Translations under genes and position numbers: made by a program
Assembly: GCF_019613795.1 (NCBI RefSeq)
Contig: NZ_CP080429.1
Span: 2,544,501 to 2,608,500, forward strand
Source of the DNA: Flavobacterium litorale
Lineage (GTDB): Bacteria; Bacteroidota; Bacteroidia; Flavobacteriales; Flavobacteriaceae
DNA length: 64,000 nucleotides
Direction: 5' to 3'
Part shown: piece by piece, positions 8,757-19,600 of the stretch
Layout of the letters: every line of letters starts with the position of its first letter
How positions within the stretch are numbered: the stretch's first letter is position 1
The notes under the pieces: model-generated
Databases searched by the model: none
Seen by the model: only the letters and a program-made list of their open reading frames with translations
What the model was told of the DNA's origin: nothing

Positions 8757-9275
8757 ATGATTTACAAATTCAGAGTTATACTTGATGCAGAAGAGGATAT
8801 TTTTAGAGATATTGCTATTAGACAAGAGGATACACTGGAAGATTTGCACAATGCTATTGTAAACGCTTTTGGTTTTGACGGACTAGAAATAGCATCGTTT
8901 TATACCTGTGACGATGAGTGGACTCAGGAAGACGAAATTCCATTTTTTGATACTGGAGATGTACCTGGCGAACAAAAAACAATGGCAGATTATGTACTAA
9001 ATAATATTTTAGACAAAGAGAATACGAAAATAATTTACGTGTACGATTTTTTAAACATGTGGACGTTTTTGATTGAGCTTGGTGCTATAGAGGAGCCTGA
9101 AAGTGGTGTTAATTACCCCGACTTATTATTCTCGCATGGTGAGATGCCTACCGATGCTCCTAATATGGACTTTAGTGGTGATGAATCTGGCTATTTTGAC
9201 GAAGAAGATGATTTAGACATGTTAGATGAAGAAGGTTTTGAGGATCTTGGTTTTGAAGAAGGAACTTGGAATTAA
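8757..9275 (+). CDS. Plasmid pRiA4b ORF-3-like family protein
   Basis: A 172-residue cytoplasmic protein opening YKFRVILDAEEDIFRDIAIR, then EDTLEDLHNAIVNAFGFDG and FYTCDDEW, the N-terminal pattern of the pRiA4b ORF-3 family (also annotated as IS1096 passenger TnpR-like). The last 35 residues are almost all acidic or aromatic (DESGYFDEEDDLDMLDEE...), unusual for an enzyme and reminiscent of nucleic-acid mimicry or a solubility tail. No transposon ends are present. The next gene begins 51 bases later on the same strand and may be cotranscribed. Confidence 0.75.
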   Translation: MIYKFRVILDAEEDIFRDIAIRQEDTLEDLHNAIVNAFGFDGLEIASFYTCDDEWTQEDEIPFFDTGDVPGEQKTMADYVLNNILDKENTKIIYVYDFLNMWTFLIELGAIEEPESGVNYPDLLFSHGEMPTDAPNMDFSGDESGYFDEEDDLDMLDEEGFEDLGFEEGTWN

Positions 9276-9326
9276 AAAGGAACTCTAAGGGTTAAAAAAC
9301 TAAGCACCTAATTATACAGTAAATAA

Positions 9327-10385
9327 ATGATTAATCTATTTAATACACATATCGAAAACCTATCCATACACAGGGTAGGTAATAAAAGCCGTAACGAAGC
9401 AATATTTTTATCGGAGCAGCCGTATGGGCTTAACGACGAAATTGTACCGTTATTAAAAGAGTACTTTTTTAAACCTTTTAGGGATAAAGAAGAAAATTAC
9501 TTTCAGTTTGTACACGAGGTAGATTTAGATTATCATGATATGTACAAATTGGCAACGGAGTTATTTAATAACCCTAGCGATGCGCACGAAGTATCTAAAA
9601 AAATAACAAAACATTTATACGAACAATCCAACCATCCGCACATTAAAAACGGAGAGGTATATGTAGCCTACCTAAGCAATGTTACTATAGATAATAACGT
9701 TACTGATGCCATAGGTATTTTTAAAAGCGAAATAAAAACAGATTTTCTTCAATTTGAAGAAAAAGGAAGCAACCTTGAGGTATTATTACAGCAAGGTATT
9801 AACCTGAACAAGCTGGATAAAGGCTGCCTTATATTTAATTATAAAAAAGAGGAGGGCTATAAAATATTAACTATAGATAGTAACCGCTACGATGCACGCT
9901 ATTGGTTGGAGCACTTTTTATCAGTAGATGCCTTTCAGGACGAAAACTTTATGACTAAAAAATACATGAAGTTTGTACAAGATTTTGCTAAGGATGTAGT
10001 ACTACCCGCCGAGGATAAAAAGGAAGAAGTAATGTTTATGAACCGTTCTGTAAATTACTTTGCAAAGAATGACGATTTTGAAGAAACCAACTTTTTAAAC
10101 GAAGTATTGGATAATCCTGAGCTAATTCCTGAATTTAAACATTACAAAACAGAAAAAGCCCCTAAGTACAGTATAGAGGACGTTACCAACTTCCCGATTG
10201 CCAATGCAGCAGTAAACGATGCACGTAAAAAGATAAAGAATGTAATTAATCTGGATACCAACATCCAAATAAAAATGGATTTTGTAAACCCCAAAAGTGC
10301 TGAAAAGTTTGTAGAAAAAGGATGGGACGAGGAAAAGCAAATGTATTATTACCTGGTATACTTTAACAAGGAGCAAAAAGTATAA
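9327..10385 (+). CDS. Nucleoid-associated protein, NdpA/YejK family
   Basis: A 352-residue protein with the family opening (INLFNTHIENLSIHRVGNKS) and landmarks YFQFVHEVDLDYHDMYKL, GEVYVAYLSNV and GIFKSE. E. coli YejK binds the nucleoid and interacts with topoisomerases; the role in Bacteroidota is inferred. The C-terminal third has the conserved run PKYSIEDVTNFPI and IQIKMDFVNPKSAEKFVEKG. Its gene follows the pRiA4b-like gene by 51 bases and is closed by a hairpin at 10406-10432. Confidence 0.8.
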   Translation: MINLFNTHIENLSIHRVGNKSRNEAIFLSEQPYGLNDEIVPLLKEYFFKPFRDKEENYFQFVHEVDLDYHDMYKLATELFNNPSDAHEVSKKITKHLYEQSNHPHIKNGEVYVAYLSNVTIDNNVTDAIGIFKSEIKTDFLQFEEKGSNLEVLLQQGINLNKLDKGCLIFNYKKEEGYKILTIDSNRYDARYWLEHFLSVDAFQDENFMTKKYMKFVQDFAKDVVLPAEDKKEEVMFMNRSVNYFAKNDDFEETNFLNEVLDNPELIPEFKHYKTEKAPKYSIEDVTNFPIANAAVNDARKKIKNVINLDTNIQIKMDFVNPKSAEKFVEKGWDEEKQMYYYLVYFNKEQKV

Positions 10386-10405
10386 CTAGTATACAACATA
10401 AATTT

Positions 10406-10432
10406 AAAAAGAGGTTTTTATAGCCTCTTTTT
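10406..10432 (+). terminator. Terminator after the nucleoid protein gene
   Basis: AAAAAGAGG, loop TTTTTATAG, CCTCTTTTTT; a short stem with a T run, 20 bases after the stop codon. Confidence 0.65.
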
Positions 10433-10528
10433 TATTAAACGTAATATAAACCTTACTGTAAAGTAGTATATTTAGCATTACTTAGCCATTAAAACTATAA
10501 TTTTAGCGCAGAACGAAGGAGAATAAAA

Positions 10529-12388
10529 ATGCATAGTAGAATAAAATTGCTGTTAATATTGCTTTTTTTAGCAAACGCCCCTGTTGTTGCACAAAACAAG
10601 GATACTAAAAACGACACGGTTAAAAAACAGCAACAACAACAAGCCATGTATAAAGACATAGAGCAATACTCTAAAAAAAGTAAATTTACAAAACTACTAC
10701 ACAAACTACTTTTCAAGTCACCTTCCAGAAGAAAAACAAAAACAACCAGCCATAACAGCCAAGAAGAAATACACCAATTGTACAGAGAGGGCGAGGGCAA
10801 AATTATTAGAAATATAAAAATTGTAACACTCGACCCATTTGGTTATTCGGTATCAGACACTACCCGAAAACCAAAAAAGTGGATTGAGCGCACGGGTAAT
10901 CATGCCCATATAAAAACAAAACAATTTGCAGTAAAAAACAGGCTGCTATTTAAAAAACACCAACGGCTCGATTCGTTACTACTACAGGAATCAGAACGTT
11001 TACTTCGTGCTGATAGGTTTGTGCGTAGGGTAGTTATAAAGCCCGTACCCATAGCCAACAGCAAAGACTCTGTAGATGTTTGCGTAAGAGTATTAGACTC
11101 TTGGAGTTTAACCCCAAATGGCTCAATATCCAGCTCCAGTACAAATATCGAAATTACTGAACGTAACTTTATGGGCTGGGGACATGAGTTTGAAAACCGT
11201 GTAGATACTGATTTTAATACTGGACAAACTGCCTATCTTGCACGCTACCAAGTAGCCAATATTAAAAATACTTATATTGACAGCGAGATTAATTATGCTG
11301 TACTAGAAGACGAAAGTTCTTTAAAAAGTATTGGCTTTCAGCGTATATTCTTTTCGCCTGTTACCCGATGGGCAGGGGGTGTTTATGTTGCCGAAGAGTT
11401 GGTACGCGACTCGTTACCCGATGCACAAGGTAAATGGGAAATACAAAATCAAAAATCAGTAACACAAGATTATTGGGCAGGGTATGCACATGGCATACCA
11501 AACAAAGACGATACAGCCGAACGTACTACCAATTTTGTAACTACACTGGGCTTTTTACAAAAAGATTTTGAGGAGTCGCCTGCCATAGCTTACGACTCCA
11601 TTAATTACTATAGCAACGAACGAATGTATCTTGCAAGTATAGGGGTTACATCCCGAAAATTTACACAAGATAAATTCCTGTTCAATTATGACATTATAGA
11701 AGATATTCCTATAGGCCGCGCATACTCTAGCACCTTTGGTTTACAAGAAAAAAACAACCAGCAAAGGCTGTACCTTAGCGGACGTTATGCCTACGGACAC
11801 TACTACAATTTTGGCTTTTTTAGTGCCAACGCCCAAATAGGGTCATTTTTCTACAAAGGAAGATCAGCCCAAACCGTATTCCGTCTGGATATGCTATATT
11901 TTAGTAACGTAAAACAATTGGGTAATTGGCGTTTTAGGAATTTTATAAAGCCCGTACTGGTAATAGGTAGTAAACGTCAACAAATTATAACCGACCAAAT
12001 TAATATTAATGAGCAAAACGGTATACAGGGGTTTAATAACAGAACGCTTGTAGGTACAAAAAAGTTCCTGCTTACCATGCAAACACAATCCTACTCCCCT
12101 TGGAACCTTTGGGGATTTCGTATTAATCCGTTTGTAAACTTTACCATGGGCATGATTGGCGATAAATTCAACAAACTCTACCAAAGTAAAGCATATACAA
12201 AATTTGGCGTCGGATTACTTATTTACAATGATTACCTTGTTTTTAACAGCTTTCAAATTTCTATGGCATTTTACCCTACCATACCGGGTGAAGGGAATAA
12301 CCTTTTAAAAACGAATACTTTTAAAAACGACGATATTACACTACCTAACTTCCGCATTAGTAAACCTACAATAGTACCTTACGAATAA
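10529..12388 (+). CDS. BamA/TamA-like outer membrane beta-barrel protein
   Basis: A 619-residue exported protein with a signal peptide ending near VVAQN (residue 22). A charged, Lys/Gln-rich segment (25-75) precedes what looks like a POTRA-type domain (about 90-190: IIRNIKIVTLDPFGYS, LLLQESERLLRADRFVRRVVI, VRVLDSWSLTPN). The remainder alternates strands expected of a 16-strand barrel, including NFMGWGHEF and FGVGLLIYNDYLVFNSFQIS, and ends IVPYE. These features fit the Omp85 superfamily, which inserts or moves proteins or lipids across the outer membrane. It does not have the multiple POTRA domains of BamA itself. Specific cargo unknown. Confidence 0.75.
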   Translation: MHSRIKLLLILLFLANAPVVAQNKDTKNDTVKKQQQQQAMYKDIEQYSKKSKFTKLLHKLLFKSPSRRKTKTTSHNSQEEIHQLYREGEGKIIRNIKIVTLDPFGYSVSDTTRKPKKWIERTGNHAHIKTKQFAVKNRLLFKKHQRLDSLLLQESERLLRADRFVRRVVIKPVPIANSKDSVDVCVRVLDSWSLTPNGSISSSSTNIEITERNFMGWGHEFENRVDTDFNTGQTAYLARYQVANIKNTYIDSEINYAVLEDESSLKSIGFQRIFFSPVTRWAGGVYVAEELVRDSLPDAQGKWEIQNQKSVTQDYWAGYAHGIPNKDDTAERTTNFVTTLGFLQKDFEESPAIAYDSINYYSNERMYLASIGVTSRKFTQDKFLFNYDIIEDIPIGRAYSSTFGLQEKNNQQRLYLSGRYAYGHYYNFGFFSANAQIGSFFYKGRSAQTVFRLDMLYFSNVKQLGNWRFRNFIKPVLVIGSKRQQIITDQININEQNGIQGFNNRTLVGTKKFLLTMQTQSYSPWNLWGFRINPFVNFTMGMIGDKFNKLYQSKAYTKFGVGLLIYNDYLVFNSFQISMAFYPTIPGEGNNLLKTNTFKNDDITLPNFRISKPTIVPYE

Positions 12389-12484
12389 TACTGAACAATA
12401 AAAGTTAAAATTTATTGCTGTTTTTAGTAACAATAAAGGTATATTATCGTCAAAATAAGTAACAAACCATAATTCCTTCACATA

Positions 12485-13390
12485 CTGGAAACCATATTAA
12501 CTATTAATAACCTCGATAAGAGGTATGGGAAAATACACGCTGTTAAAAACGTTTCTTTCGAAATAAAAAAAGGTAACGTATACGGTATATTAGGTCCTAA
12601 CGGTAGCGGAAAGTCGACTACACTTGGTATTATACTCAACGTTGTAAACAAAACCTCTGGTAGTTACAGTTGGTTTGGAGGTACTAACACTACTCACGCA
12701 GCACTAAAAAAGGTAGGTGCAATTATAGAGCGTCCTAACTTTTACCCTTACATGACATCGTACCAAAACTTAAAACTGGTATGCGATATAAAAGGAATTA
12801 ACTATAGCAAAATAGACGAAAAATTAGAGTTGGTTGGACTACTGGAAAGAAAGCACAGTAAGTTTAAAACCTATTCGTTAGGAATGAAACAACGCCTTGC
12901 CATAGCCTCTGCCTTACTTAACGATCCTGAGATATTAATATTAGATGAACCTACTAATGGGCTTGACCCACAGGGTATACGACAAATTAGAGAGATAATC
13001 CGAAAAATAGCTACTTTGGGTACTACTATACTGTTAGCATCGCATTTACTGGACGAGGTAGAAAAAGTATGTAGCCACGTTGTAGTATTACGCAAAGGCG
13101 AAGTATTATATACGGGTAGCGTTAATGGAATGACGGCTAACGAAGGCTTTTTTGAGCTACAGGCAGAAAACAACAAGCAATTAGAGGAAGCATTATCAGG
13201 GCATCCTGCCATAACAAAAACGGAGGTTAACGACGATAAATTGTTTGTATACCTCAATGCTCATTTAAACGGTGGCGATTTAAACCGCTATTTGTTTGAA
13301 AAAGGTATTTGTGTTAACCATATGGTATTACGTAAAAACAGCCTAGAGGAGCAATTTATTGAGCTAACTGCTAAAAAAACATCTAACTAA
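12485..13390 (+). CDS. ABC transporter ATP-binding protein (CTG start)
   Basis: A cytoplasmic ATPase for an ABC exporter. Reading from the CTG at 12485 gives 301 residues beginning LETILTINNLDKRYGKIHAV, matching the METIL-type start of flavobacterial homologs. The Walker A motif GPNGSGKST (bases 12593-12619) lies upstream of the first in-frame ATG (12752), so that ATG cannot be the start; the frame is open only from 12473 and has no ATG, GTG or TTG before 12752. The signature YSLGMKQRLAIA and Walker B ILILDEPTNGLDP follow. The permease gene begins 17 bases after the stop. The subfamily resembles bacitracin/lantibiotic-type exporters (BcrA-like), substrate unknown. Confidence 0.85.
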   Translation: METILTINNLDKRYGKIHAVKNVSFEIKKGNVYGILGPNGSGKSTTLGIILNVVNKTSGSYSWFGGTNTTHAALKKVGAIIERPNFYPYMTSYQNLKLVCDIKGINYSKIDEKLELVGLLERKHSKFKTYSLGMKQRLAIASALLNDPEILILDEPTNGLDPQGIRQIREIIRKIATLGTTILLASHLLDEVEKVCSHVVVLRKGEVLYTGSVNGMTANEGFFELQAENNKQLEEALSGHPAITKTEVNDDKLFVYLNAHLNGGDLNRYLFEKGICVNHMVLRKNSLEEQFIELTAKKTSN

Positions 13391-13407
13391 TCTCCCCCCT
13401 ATTTATT

Positions 13408-14250
13408 ATGAAACGTCTTTTAAATATAGAACTCCAAAAATTGTGGAAAAATACATCGAGTAAGGTATTAATAATAAGCTACTTCGTGTTATTATCCTTT
13501 ATAGCCTTATTAGCGTCGGTAAACTTTAAAATTATTGGTATCGATTTTAGATTGGCAGACCAAGGTATTTTTAACTTCCCGTACATCTGGCATTTTAACA
13601 CCTACATAGCTGCCATACTAAAATTCTTTTTGGCATTGGTAATTGTTTCCATGATGTCCAACGAATATACCTACGGTACGCTAAAACAAAACCTTATAGA
13701 TGGGCTTAGTAAACGTGAATTTATACAATCTAAATTTTTAACGGTAATACTATTTGCAGTAGGTTCTACCCTATTCATATTTTTAATGTCCCTTACATTA
13801 GGGTACAGCTTTTCATCGTACACAGAAACCGCTATAGTATTCTCAGAAATGGAATACATTGGGGGTTACCTACTAAAACTTATCGCTTTTTTCTCTTTTT
13901 GTTTATTTGCAGGTATACTTGTAAAACGTTCGGCATTTGCCATCGGGTTTATATTTGTATGGTACATTATAGAGAAAATTATGCATGGGCTACTGCGTTG
14001 GCAAATTGTAAAAGATGATACGATTAGTGAAAATATAGTACAGTTTTTTCCACTAGAATCGATGAGTAACCTAGTTAAAGAACCTGTTACGCGTTTTCAA
14101 GCCTATCAAGCACTAGAGAGTATGAACACGGCTGGTGCTGTTAAACCAAAGTTTTACGGAATTCACTGGTATGAGGTTGTTATAGTATTGGCATGGACTG
14201 CTTTCTTCATTTTTATGTCATATAAGATACTAAAAAAGAGGGATTTGTAG
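13408..14250 (+). CDS. ABC transporter permease (ABC-2 type)
   Basis: A 280-residue inner membrane protein with about six hydrophobic helices: residues near 20-40, 60-85, 105-130, 145-165, 175-190 and 255-275. The pattern MSNEYTYGTLKQNLIDGLSKREFIQSKF between the second and third helices is typical of ABC-2 permeases of the BcrB/NatB kind. It is the membrane partner of the ATPase immediately upstream. The transported substrate cannot be deduced. Confidence 0.85.
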   Translation: MKRLLNIELQKLWKNTSSKVLIISYFVLLSFIALLASVNFKIIGIDFRLADQGIFNFPYIWHFNTYIAAILKFFLALVIVSMMSNEYTYGTLKQNLIDGLSKREFIQSKFLTVILFAVGSTLFIFLMSLTLGYSFSSYTETAIVFSEMEYIGGYLLKLIAFFSFCLFAGILVKRSAFAIGFIFVWYIIEKIMHGLLRWQIVKDDTISENIVQFFPLESMSNLVKEPVTRFQAYQALESMNTAGAVKPKFYGIHWYEVVIVLAWTAFFIFMSYKILKKRDL

Positions 14251-14258
14251 TACCTTTG
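14251..14258 (+). promoter_or_regulatory. -7 element of the first T9SS type B gene
   Basis: TACCTTTG begins directly after the permease stop codon and ends eight bases before the ATG at 14267, so the transcript would be nearly leaderless. No well-spaced TTG is seen upstream. Confidence 0.4.
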
Positions 14259-14266
14259 CAACCGCT

Positions 14267-16564
14267 ATGAAAATACGGTTATTGCATTATTATACTTTTT
14301 TATTGCTGATAGTAACAACATCAGCTTCAGCACAATATATAGAGGTAGACGATACCTACACAGCACAACAAATGGTAGAGGCACTGGTAAGCAATTCGTG
14401 TGCATCAGTATCCAATGTATCTGTAAACGGTTGGCAAGATGGTATAAGTTACGGGTATTTTGAACGAGGCACCTCCGATTTCCCGTTTGAAAACGGTATT
14501 GTATTAAGTACAGGGTTGGCATCATCGGCACCTGGACCCAACAGCACTTTGCTAAGCGAAGGCGGCACAGACTGGCCTGGCGATGTAGACCTCCAAACAG
14601 CGTTGGGGGTAAACAATACCATAAATGCCACTGTACTGGAGTTCGATTTTGTTCCGCTAACCAATGTAATTAGTTTTGACTATATCTTTTCGTCAGAACA
14701 ATACTTAACCAGTATAACCTCTAATGCGCAATGCAATTTTACCGACGGTTTTGCCTTTTTATTAAAAGAAGTAGACAGCGATACGTACCAAAACTTAGCG
14801 GTAATACCCAATACCAATATACCCGTTAGGGTAAATACCGTACGTGGCACAGGTGTATGCCCTGCAGCCAACGAACAATATTTTGATGCATTTAACCCCG
14901 TAGAGCATAATACCAACTATAACGGGCAAACCGTAATACTAAAAGCACAGGCAAACGTTACTGCTGGTACTACCTACCATATAAAATTGGTGGTTGCCGA
15001 CCAAGGTAACAACCTATACGATTCGGCTATATTTTTAGGAGGCGGGAGTTTTACAGCCACTACCGATTTGGGGAATAACAGGCTATTATCGTTAAATAAC
15101 CCGTTATGTGAGGACGAAACACTACTGCTAGATGCTACTTATCCGTTTGCTACAGGGTACGAATGGTTTAAAGACGGTGCACCTATTAACGAAGCTAATG
15201 ATAGTGCTACGTACGAAGTTACAGAAGCAGGTACGTATAATGTAGCCGTAGCCATAACCGCCGATTGTTTCTCGTATGGTGAGGTAACCATTGAATATGC
15301 TACCAATCCCGAAATAGTAACCCGCACGCTTATACAATGTGATGATAATAACGATGGGCTGACCACGTTTAACCTTAATTTGGCTACGCCATTGGTTACC
15401 AACGAAAACCCTAATTTAGGTGTGAATTATTACGAAAGCATCGAGAATGCCGAAAATGGTATTGATGTAATTACCAATACCACACTTTACGAAAATACGG
15501 AACCCGACCAAGAAATATATGCAAGGGTACAAAACCAACACGGATGCTACAGCATTAGTACTGTTGTACTGGCAACATCTGCCAATGGTGTTACCACACC
15601 TACCCCTATTGCAAGTTGCGACGAGGATGATACGGATGATGGTTTTTTTGCACTCAACTTAAACCAACGAAACGACGAAATATTAGCTGGACTACCCGAT
15701 AACCTAGAGCTACAATATTATCTTACCGCAGAAGATGCGCTGGAAGCTACAAACCCTATACCCAACCCCGAAAACTTTACCAATACCGTTGCAGGTGGGC
15801 AAACCGTATACGCACGTATTTTTGGTGGTAGTGCCTGTTACGGCATTGCGGAGTTGGAACTGATTATATACTCGTTTGGTGAAAACGGAACGGACGAAGA
15901 AGTTTACCTGTGCGATAACAATAGCGTAGTACTTAATGCAGGTGCAGGATTTGCATCGTACAAATGGGACACCGAGCTTGAGCAAGATTCGCAATCCATA
16001 ACAGTAATCGAAACAGGAACATATACCGTTACCATTACCAACAATTTTGGATGCGAAGGCAGTAAAACATTTACCGTATTACAGTCGGGCATTGCAACAG
16101 ATGCTACTATTACTATAAACGATTTTACAGGCAATAACAACAGTATTACCATAACCCCCGAAGGTTTGGGCAATTACGAATACTCATTAAACGGTATTAC
16201 ATATCAGGATACAAATACCTTTAATAGACTACCATCGGGAGAGTATACGGTTTATATACGAGATAAAAACGGCTGTAACCCCGTATACACCGATAGTGTT
16301 TTTGTACTCGATTACCCAAAATTCTTTACGCCAAACGGCGATGGTACAAACGAGACATGGCGTATACCGTTTATGAACAGCCGACCCGAAATACGGGTAA
16401 CTATTTTTGACCGTTACGGAAAAATAGTTTCAGGCTTTAAAGGGGCTAGCAACGGTTGGGATGGCAATCTTGACGGAAAAAAGCTACCTGCTACCGATTA
16501 TTGGTTTTTAATAACTCTAGAAAACGGAAAAACTATTCGAGGACATTTTGCCCTAGTGCGCTAA
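14267..16564 (+). CDS. T9SS type B secreted protein with choice-of-anchor L domain
   Basis: A 765-residue surface or secreted protein. Order: signal peptide (ending SASAQ, residue 23), a choice-of-anchor L domain (about 25-260; VLSTGLASSAPGPN, FDYIFSSEQY, GFAFLL), an Ig-like segment, two or three ~95-residue modules of the type IQCDDNNDGLTTFNLNLA / ASCDEDD...FFALNLNQ, then a further Ig/PKD-like domain. The C-terminus (YPKFFTPNGDGTNETWRIPF ... RYGKIV ... GWDGNLDGKKLPATDYWF ... GHFALVR) is the gliding-motility-associated domain used as the type B signal for type IX secretion. First of three related genes in a row. Probable adhesin or motility-linked surface protein. Confidence 0.85.
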   Translation: MKIRLLHYYTFLLLIVTTSASAQYIEVDDTYTAQQMVEALVSNSCASVSNVSVNGWQDGISYGYFERGTSDFPFENGIVLSTGLASSAPGPNSTLLSEGGTDWPGDVDLQTALGVNNTINATVLEFDFVPLTNVISFDYIFSSEQYLTSITSNAQCNFTDGFAFLLKEVDSDTYQNLAVIPNTNIPVRVNTVRGTGVCPAANEQYFDAFNPVEHNTNYNGQTVILKAQANVTAGTTYHIKLVVADQGNNLYDSAIFLGGGSFTATTDLGNNRLLSLNNPLCEDETLLLDATYPFATGYEWFKDGAPINEANDSATYEVTEAGTYNVAVAITADCFSYGEVTIEYATNPEIVTRTLIQCDDNNDGLTTFNLNLATPLVTNENPNLGVNYYESIENAENGIDVITNTTLYENTEPDQEIYARVQNQHGCYSISTVVLATSANGVTTPTPIASCDEDDTDDGFFALNLNQRNDEILAGLPDNLELQYYLTAEDALEATNPIPNPENFTNTVAGGQTVYARIFGGSACYGIAELELIIYSFGENGTDEEVYLCDNNSVVLNAGAGFASYKWDTELEQDSQSITVIETGTYTVTITNNFGCEGSKTFTVLQSGIATDATITINDFTGNNNSITITPEGLGNYEYSLNGITYQDTNTFNRLPSGEYTVYIRDKNGCNPVYTDSVFVLDYPKFFTPNGDGTNETWRIPFMNSRPEIRVTIFDRYGKIVSGFKGASNGWDGNLDGKKLPATDYWFLITLENGKTIRGHFALVR

Positions 16565-16602
16565 TTTTTATATATTTATAAAAAAATTAACGCTATAATT
16601 CC

Positions 16603-19600
16603 GTGAAAAAGATTTTCAGGGTAATATTACTATTCATATTATATTCGTCAGGGCTGTATGCACAAAACGATTGTCCTGATGCTATAGTAGTATGTGGCAA
16701 CGACGACTATTATGGTCTCGATGCTACAGGCGTAGGCATACAGGAGCTCAACTCCGCCGAAAATGTTTGTAGCAGCCAAGAAAATAACAGTATTTGGCTT
16801 AAAATAATTATAAAAGACGGTGGTACGCTTGGCTTTACAATTACACCCGAAGAAATAGACGACCTTGTTGTCGATTTCGATTTTTGGTTATTTGGTCCTA
16901 ATGTGGAATGTGATGAACTCGACGAAGCCATACGCTGCTCCACAACCAATCCGCTTGCAGCAGGGCAAGACTATAATACTACGGGAATGAACGATACGGA
17001 AACAGATGTATCGGAAGGACCTGGACCCGATGGAAACTCGTTTATACAATGGATTGAAGCGGAAGATGGCGATATATATTATTTGATTATAGACCGCCCT
17101 CATGGTTCATCTAACTTTTCTATAGAATGGACGGGTACTGCTACCTTTCATGATATTCCTGTTTTTAACAACCCCAATAACATCCCAATCGACCTATCAG
17201 AATGTGATGATGGCGAGGTATACGATGGTATAACAACCTTTAACCTAGAGCAGCACGCTGCCATGTTTATTGGCGACCAAACAGGCGTATCGCTCACCTA
17301 CCACGTAAGCATAAATGATATGATGACGGGCGAAAACCCAATAGAATCGCCAAGTACCTTTCAGAACACCAGTACTACACAAACCATTTACATGAAAATG
17401 ACGGATGTAGTAACAGGCTGTTTTTCTAACGAAACGTTCGAAATTGTTGTAACACCCCATATAGATGAAGTTGTTAATTTGGTAGCATGCGATAACGATG
17501 GTATTAATGACGGAATTACAGCGTTTGATTTAACAGAGAACGAAATTGTATTGGGCAATCCCGACAATATTGAAATTGATTACTATGAAGATAATGACGG
17601 TATCCCGCATGAAGACCCTATAACCAATATTGAAAACTATACAAATACAGAAAACCCACAGATAATACACGTAATAGTTACCAATACAGTAACGGGCTGT
17701 AGCGCAACAGGTACGTTTAATTTAAGCGTAGTATCGCCTGTTGCAGGCACACCGCAAAACCTGTACGTATGTAGCGGTAATGGCATTGGTATATTCGATT
17801 TAACAGAAAATACAGCCGCTATAGCCAACGGTAGTACCGATGCCGTTATTACTTACCATATAAGTGAAGAAGATGCCGAGAGTGGTGAAAATCATATAGG
17901 AACTTGGTACCAAAACACCACTCCTTACGAGAGTGACCAGTTGTGGGCACGCCGTGAATTAATGGATGGCGAATGTTACGATGTAGTATCTTTTATTGTA
18001 GAGGCACAACCGAATCCTATATTTAATAATCCTGATAGCATTAGTTTAAGCATTACCAAATGTGATAACGATGGTGTGGATGATATGGTGACTACTTTTG
18101 ATCTTACACAGTACGAAACAATGTTTATTGCTGACCAAACTGATATAGCTATTACTTACCATACATCGTTTAGTGGTGCAGTAAATGGCGAAGATCGTAT
18201 TGATGAGCCAGAGGCCTACAACAATACATCGGACAGCCAATGGATATACCTGAGAATGACCAACTTGTTAACAGAATGTTTTTCAAGCTGGGCATTTCAA
18301 ATTACTGTAACACCAGGTATAGGGGTACCCAATGATTTTTCGGTTTGTGATGATGATGGTTTCTTCGAATTCAACCTAGCTAATAATGACGATGTTATAG
18401 CCAACACGGCTACTAACGCTAGTATAACCTACTATACTTCGGAAGAAGATGCAGAAAATGCTATTGATGCCGTGGGTTCGTTATACCAAAACCAAACTGC
18501 CTATACAAGCGAGCAAATATGGGTTAGAATGGAAAAAGAAAACGAAGAGTGCATTGCTTTTACTTCGTTTACTATTAACGTACACCCCATACCCAGTTTT
18601 AATACGCCCAACGGTTTACTACCTGATATGATACGTTGCGATAATGATGGGATAGCGGATGAGTCGATTGAATTTGACTTAACAAGTAACGAGAATTTAC
18701 TAGCAGGCAGTTCTGAAAATATTATTTTTTACTATTACGAAGATATTGGGGGGCAACCCGCACCCAACCCCCTTGCATCGCCCGAGGCATATAGCAACGT
18801 GGGCAACCCACAGCTTATTCATTACAGGACGTTAAATACAATTACGGGGTGCTTTACACTAGGCACATTCACGTTAACCGTTACACCAGGAGCTGGACTA
18901 CCTGACGATTTGGCAATTTGCGAAGATGAAGACGGTATTGCCACCTTTAATTTGGCGATTAATAATAATTTAGTAGCAAACGGTAACGAAGATACTATAG
19001 TAACGTATTACCGCACAGAGGAAGATGCCGAAAATAACGAGAATGATATAGGTTATACGTACCAAAACCAAACACCATATAGTACAGAAACCTTATGGGC
19101 ACGGTTGGATAAAACAACCGAAAGTTGTACCGATTATGTGAGCTTTACCATAGGTGTATACAACATTCCAACATTTGAAAGTGAGGACAATATGCCTCCT
19201 AATATCATATCGTGCGATAACGATGCTATTGATGATGGAATAATTAGCTTTAATCTAACAAGTAACGAAGCAGCAATGCAGGGCAGCCAAGAAAATATGC
19301 TATTTACATATTACGAAGATGAGGACGGTACCCCAAAAGATACGCCTATACTAAATCCTGAAAATTATTATAATATAGCGAATCCGCAGGTAATTCATGT
19401 AACCATTACCAATTCTGTAACAGGCTGTAGTGCTACTAACACTTTTACACTTGCTGTACTACCTGGTGCAGGAGAACCCGAAAACCTCTACTTATGTAGT
19501 GATAATGGTTTTGCTGAATTTGATTTAACGCTAAACAACGAAGCAGTTGCTAATGGAAATGACGATGCTGCAATTACTTATTACCTTACCGAAGATGATG

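Noticed and set aside
8757..9275. Insertion-sequence remnant (IS1096 passenger name)
   Set aside because: No transposase, inverted ends or target duplication nearby; the name only reflects the family label.
12752..13390. ABC ATPase starting at the ATG 12752
   Set aside because: This would drop the Walker A motif, which is in frame upstream.
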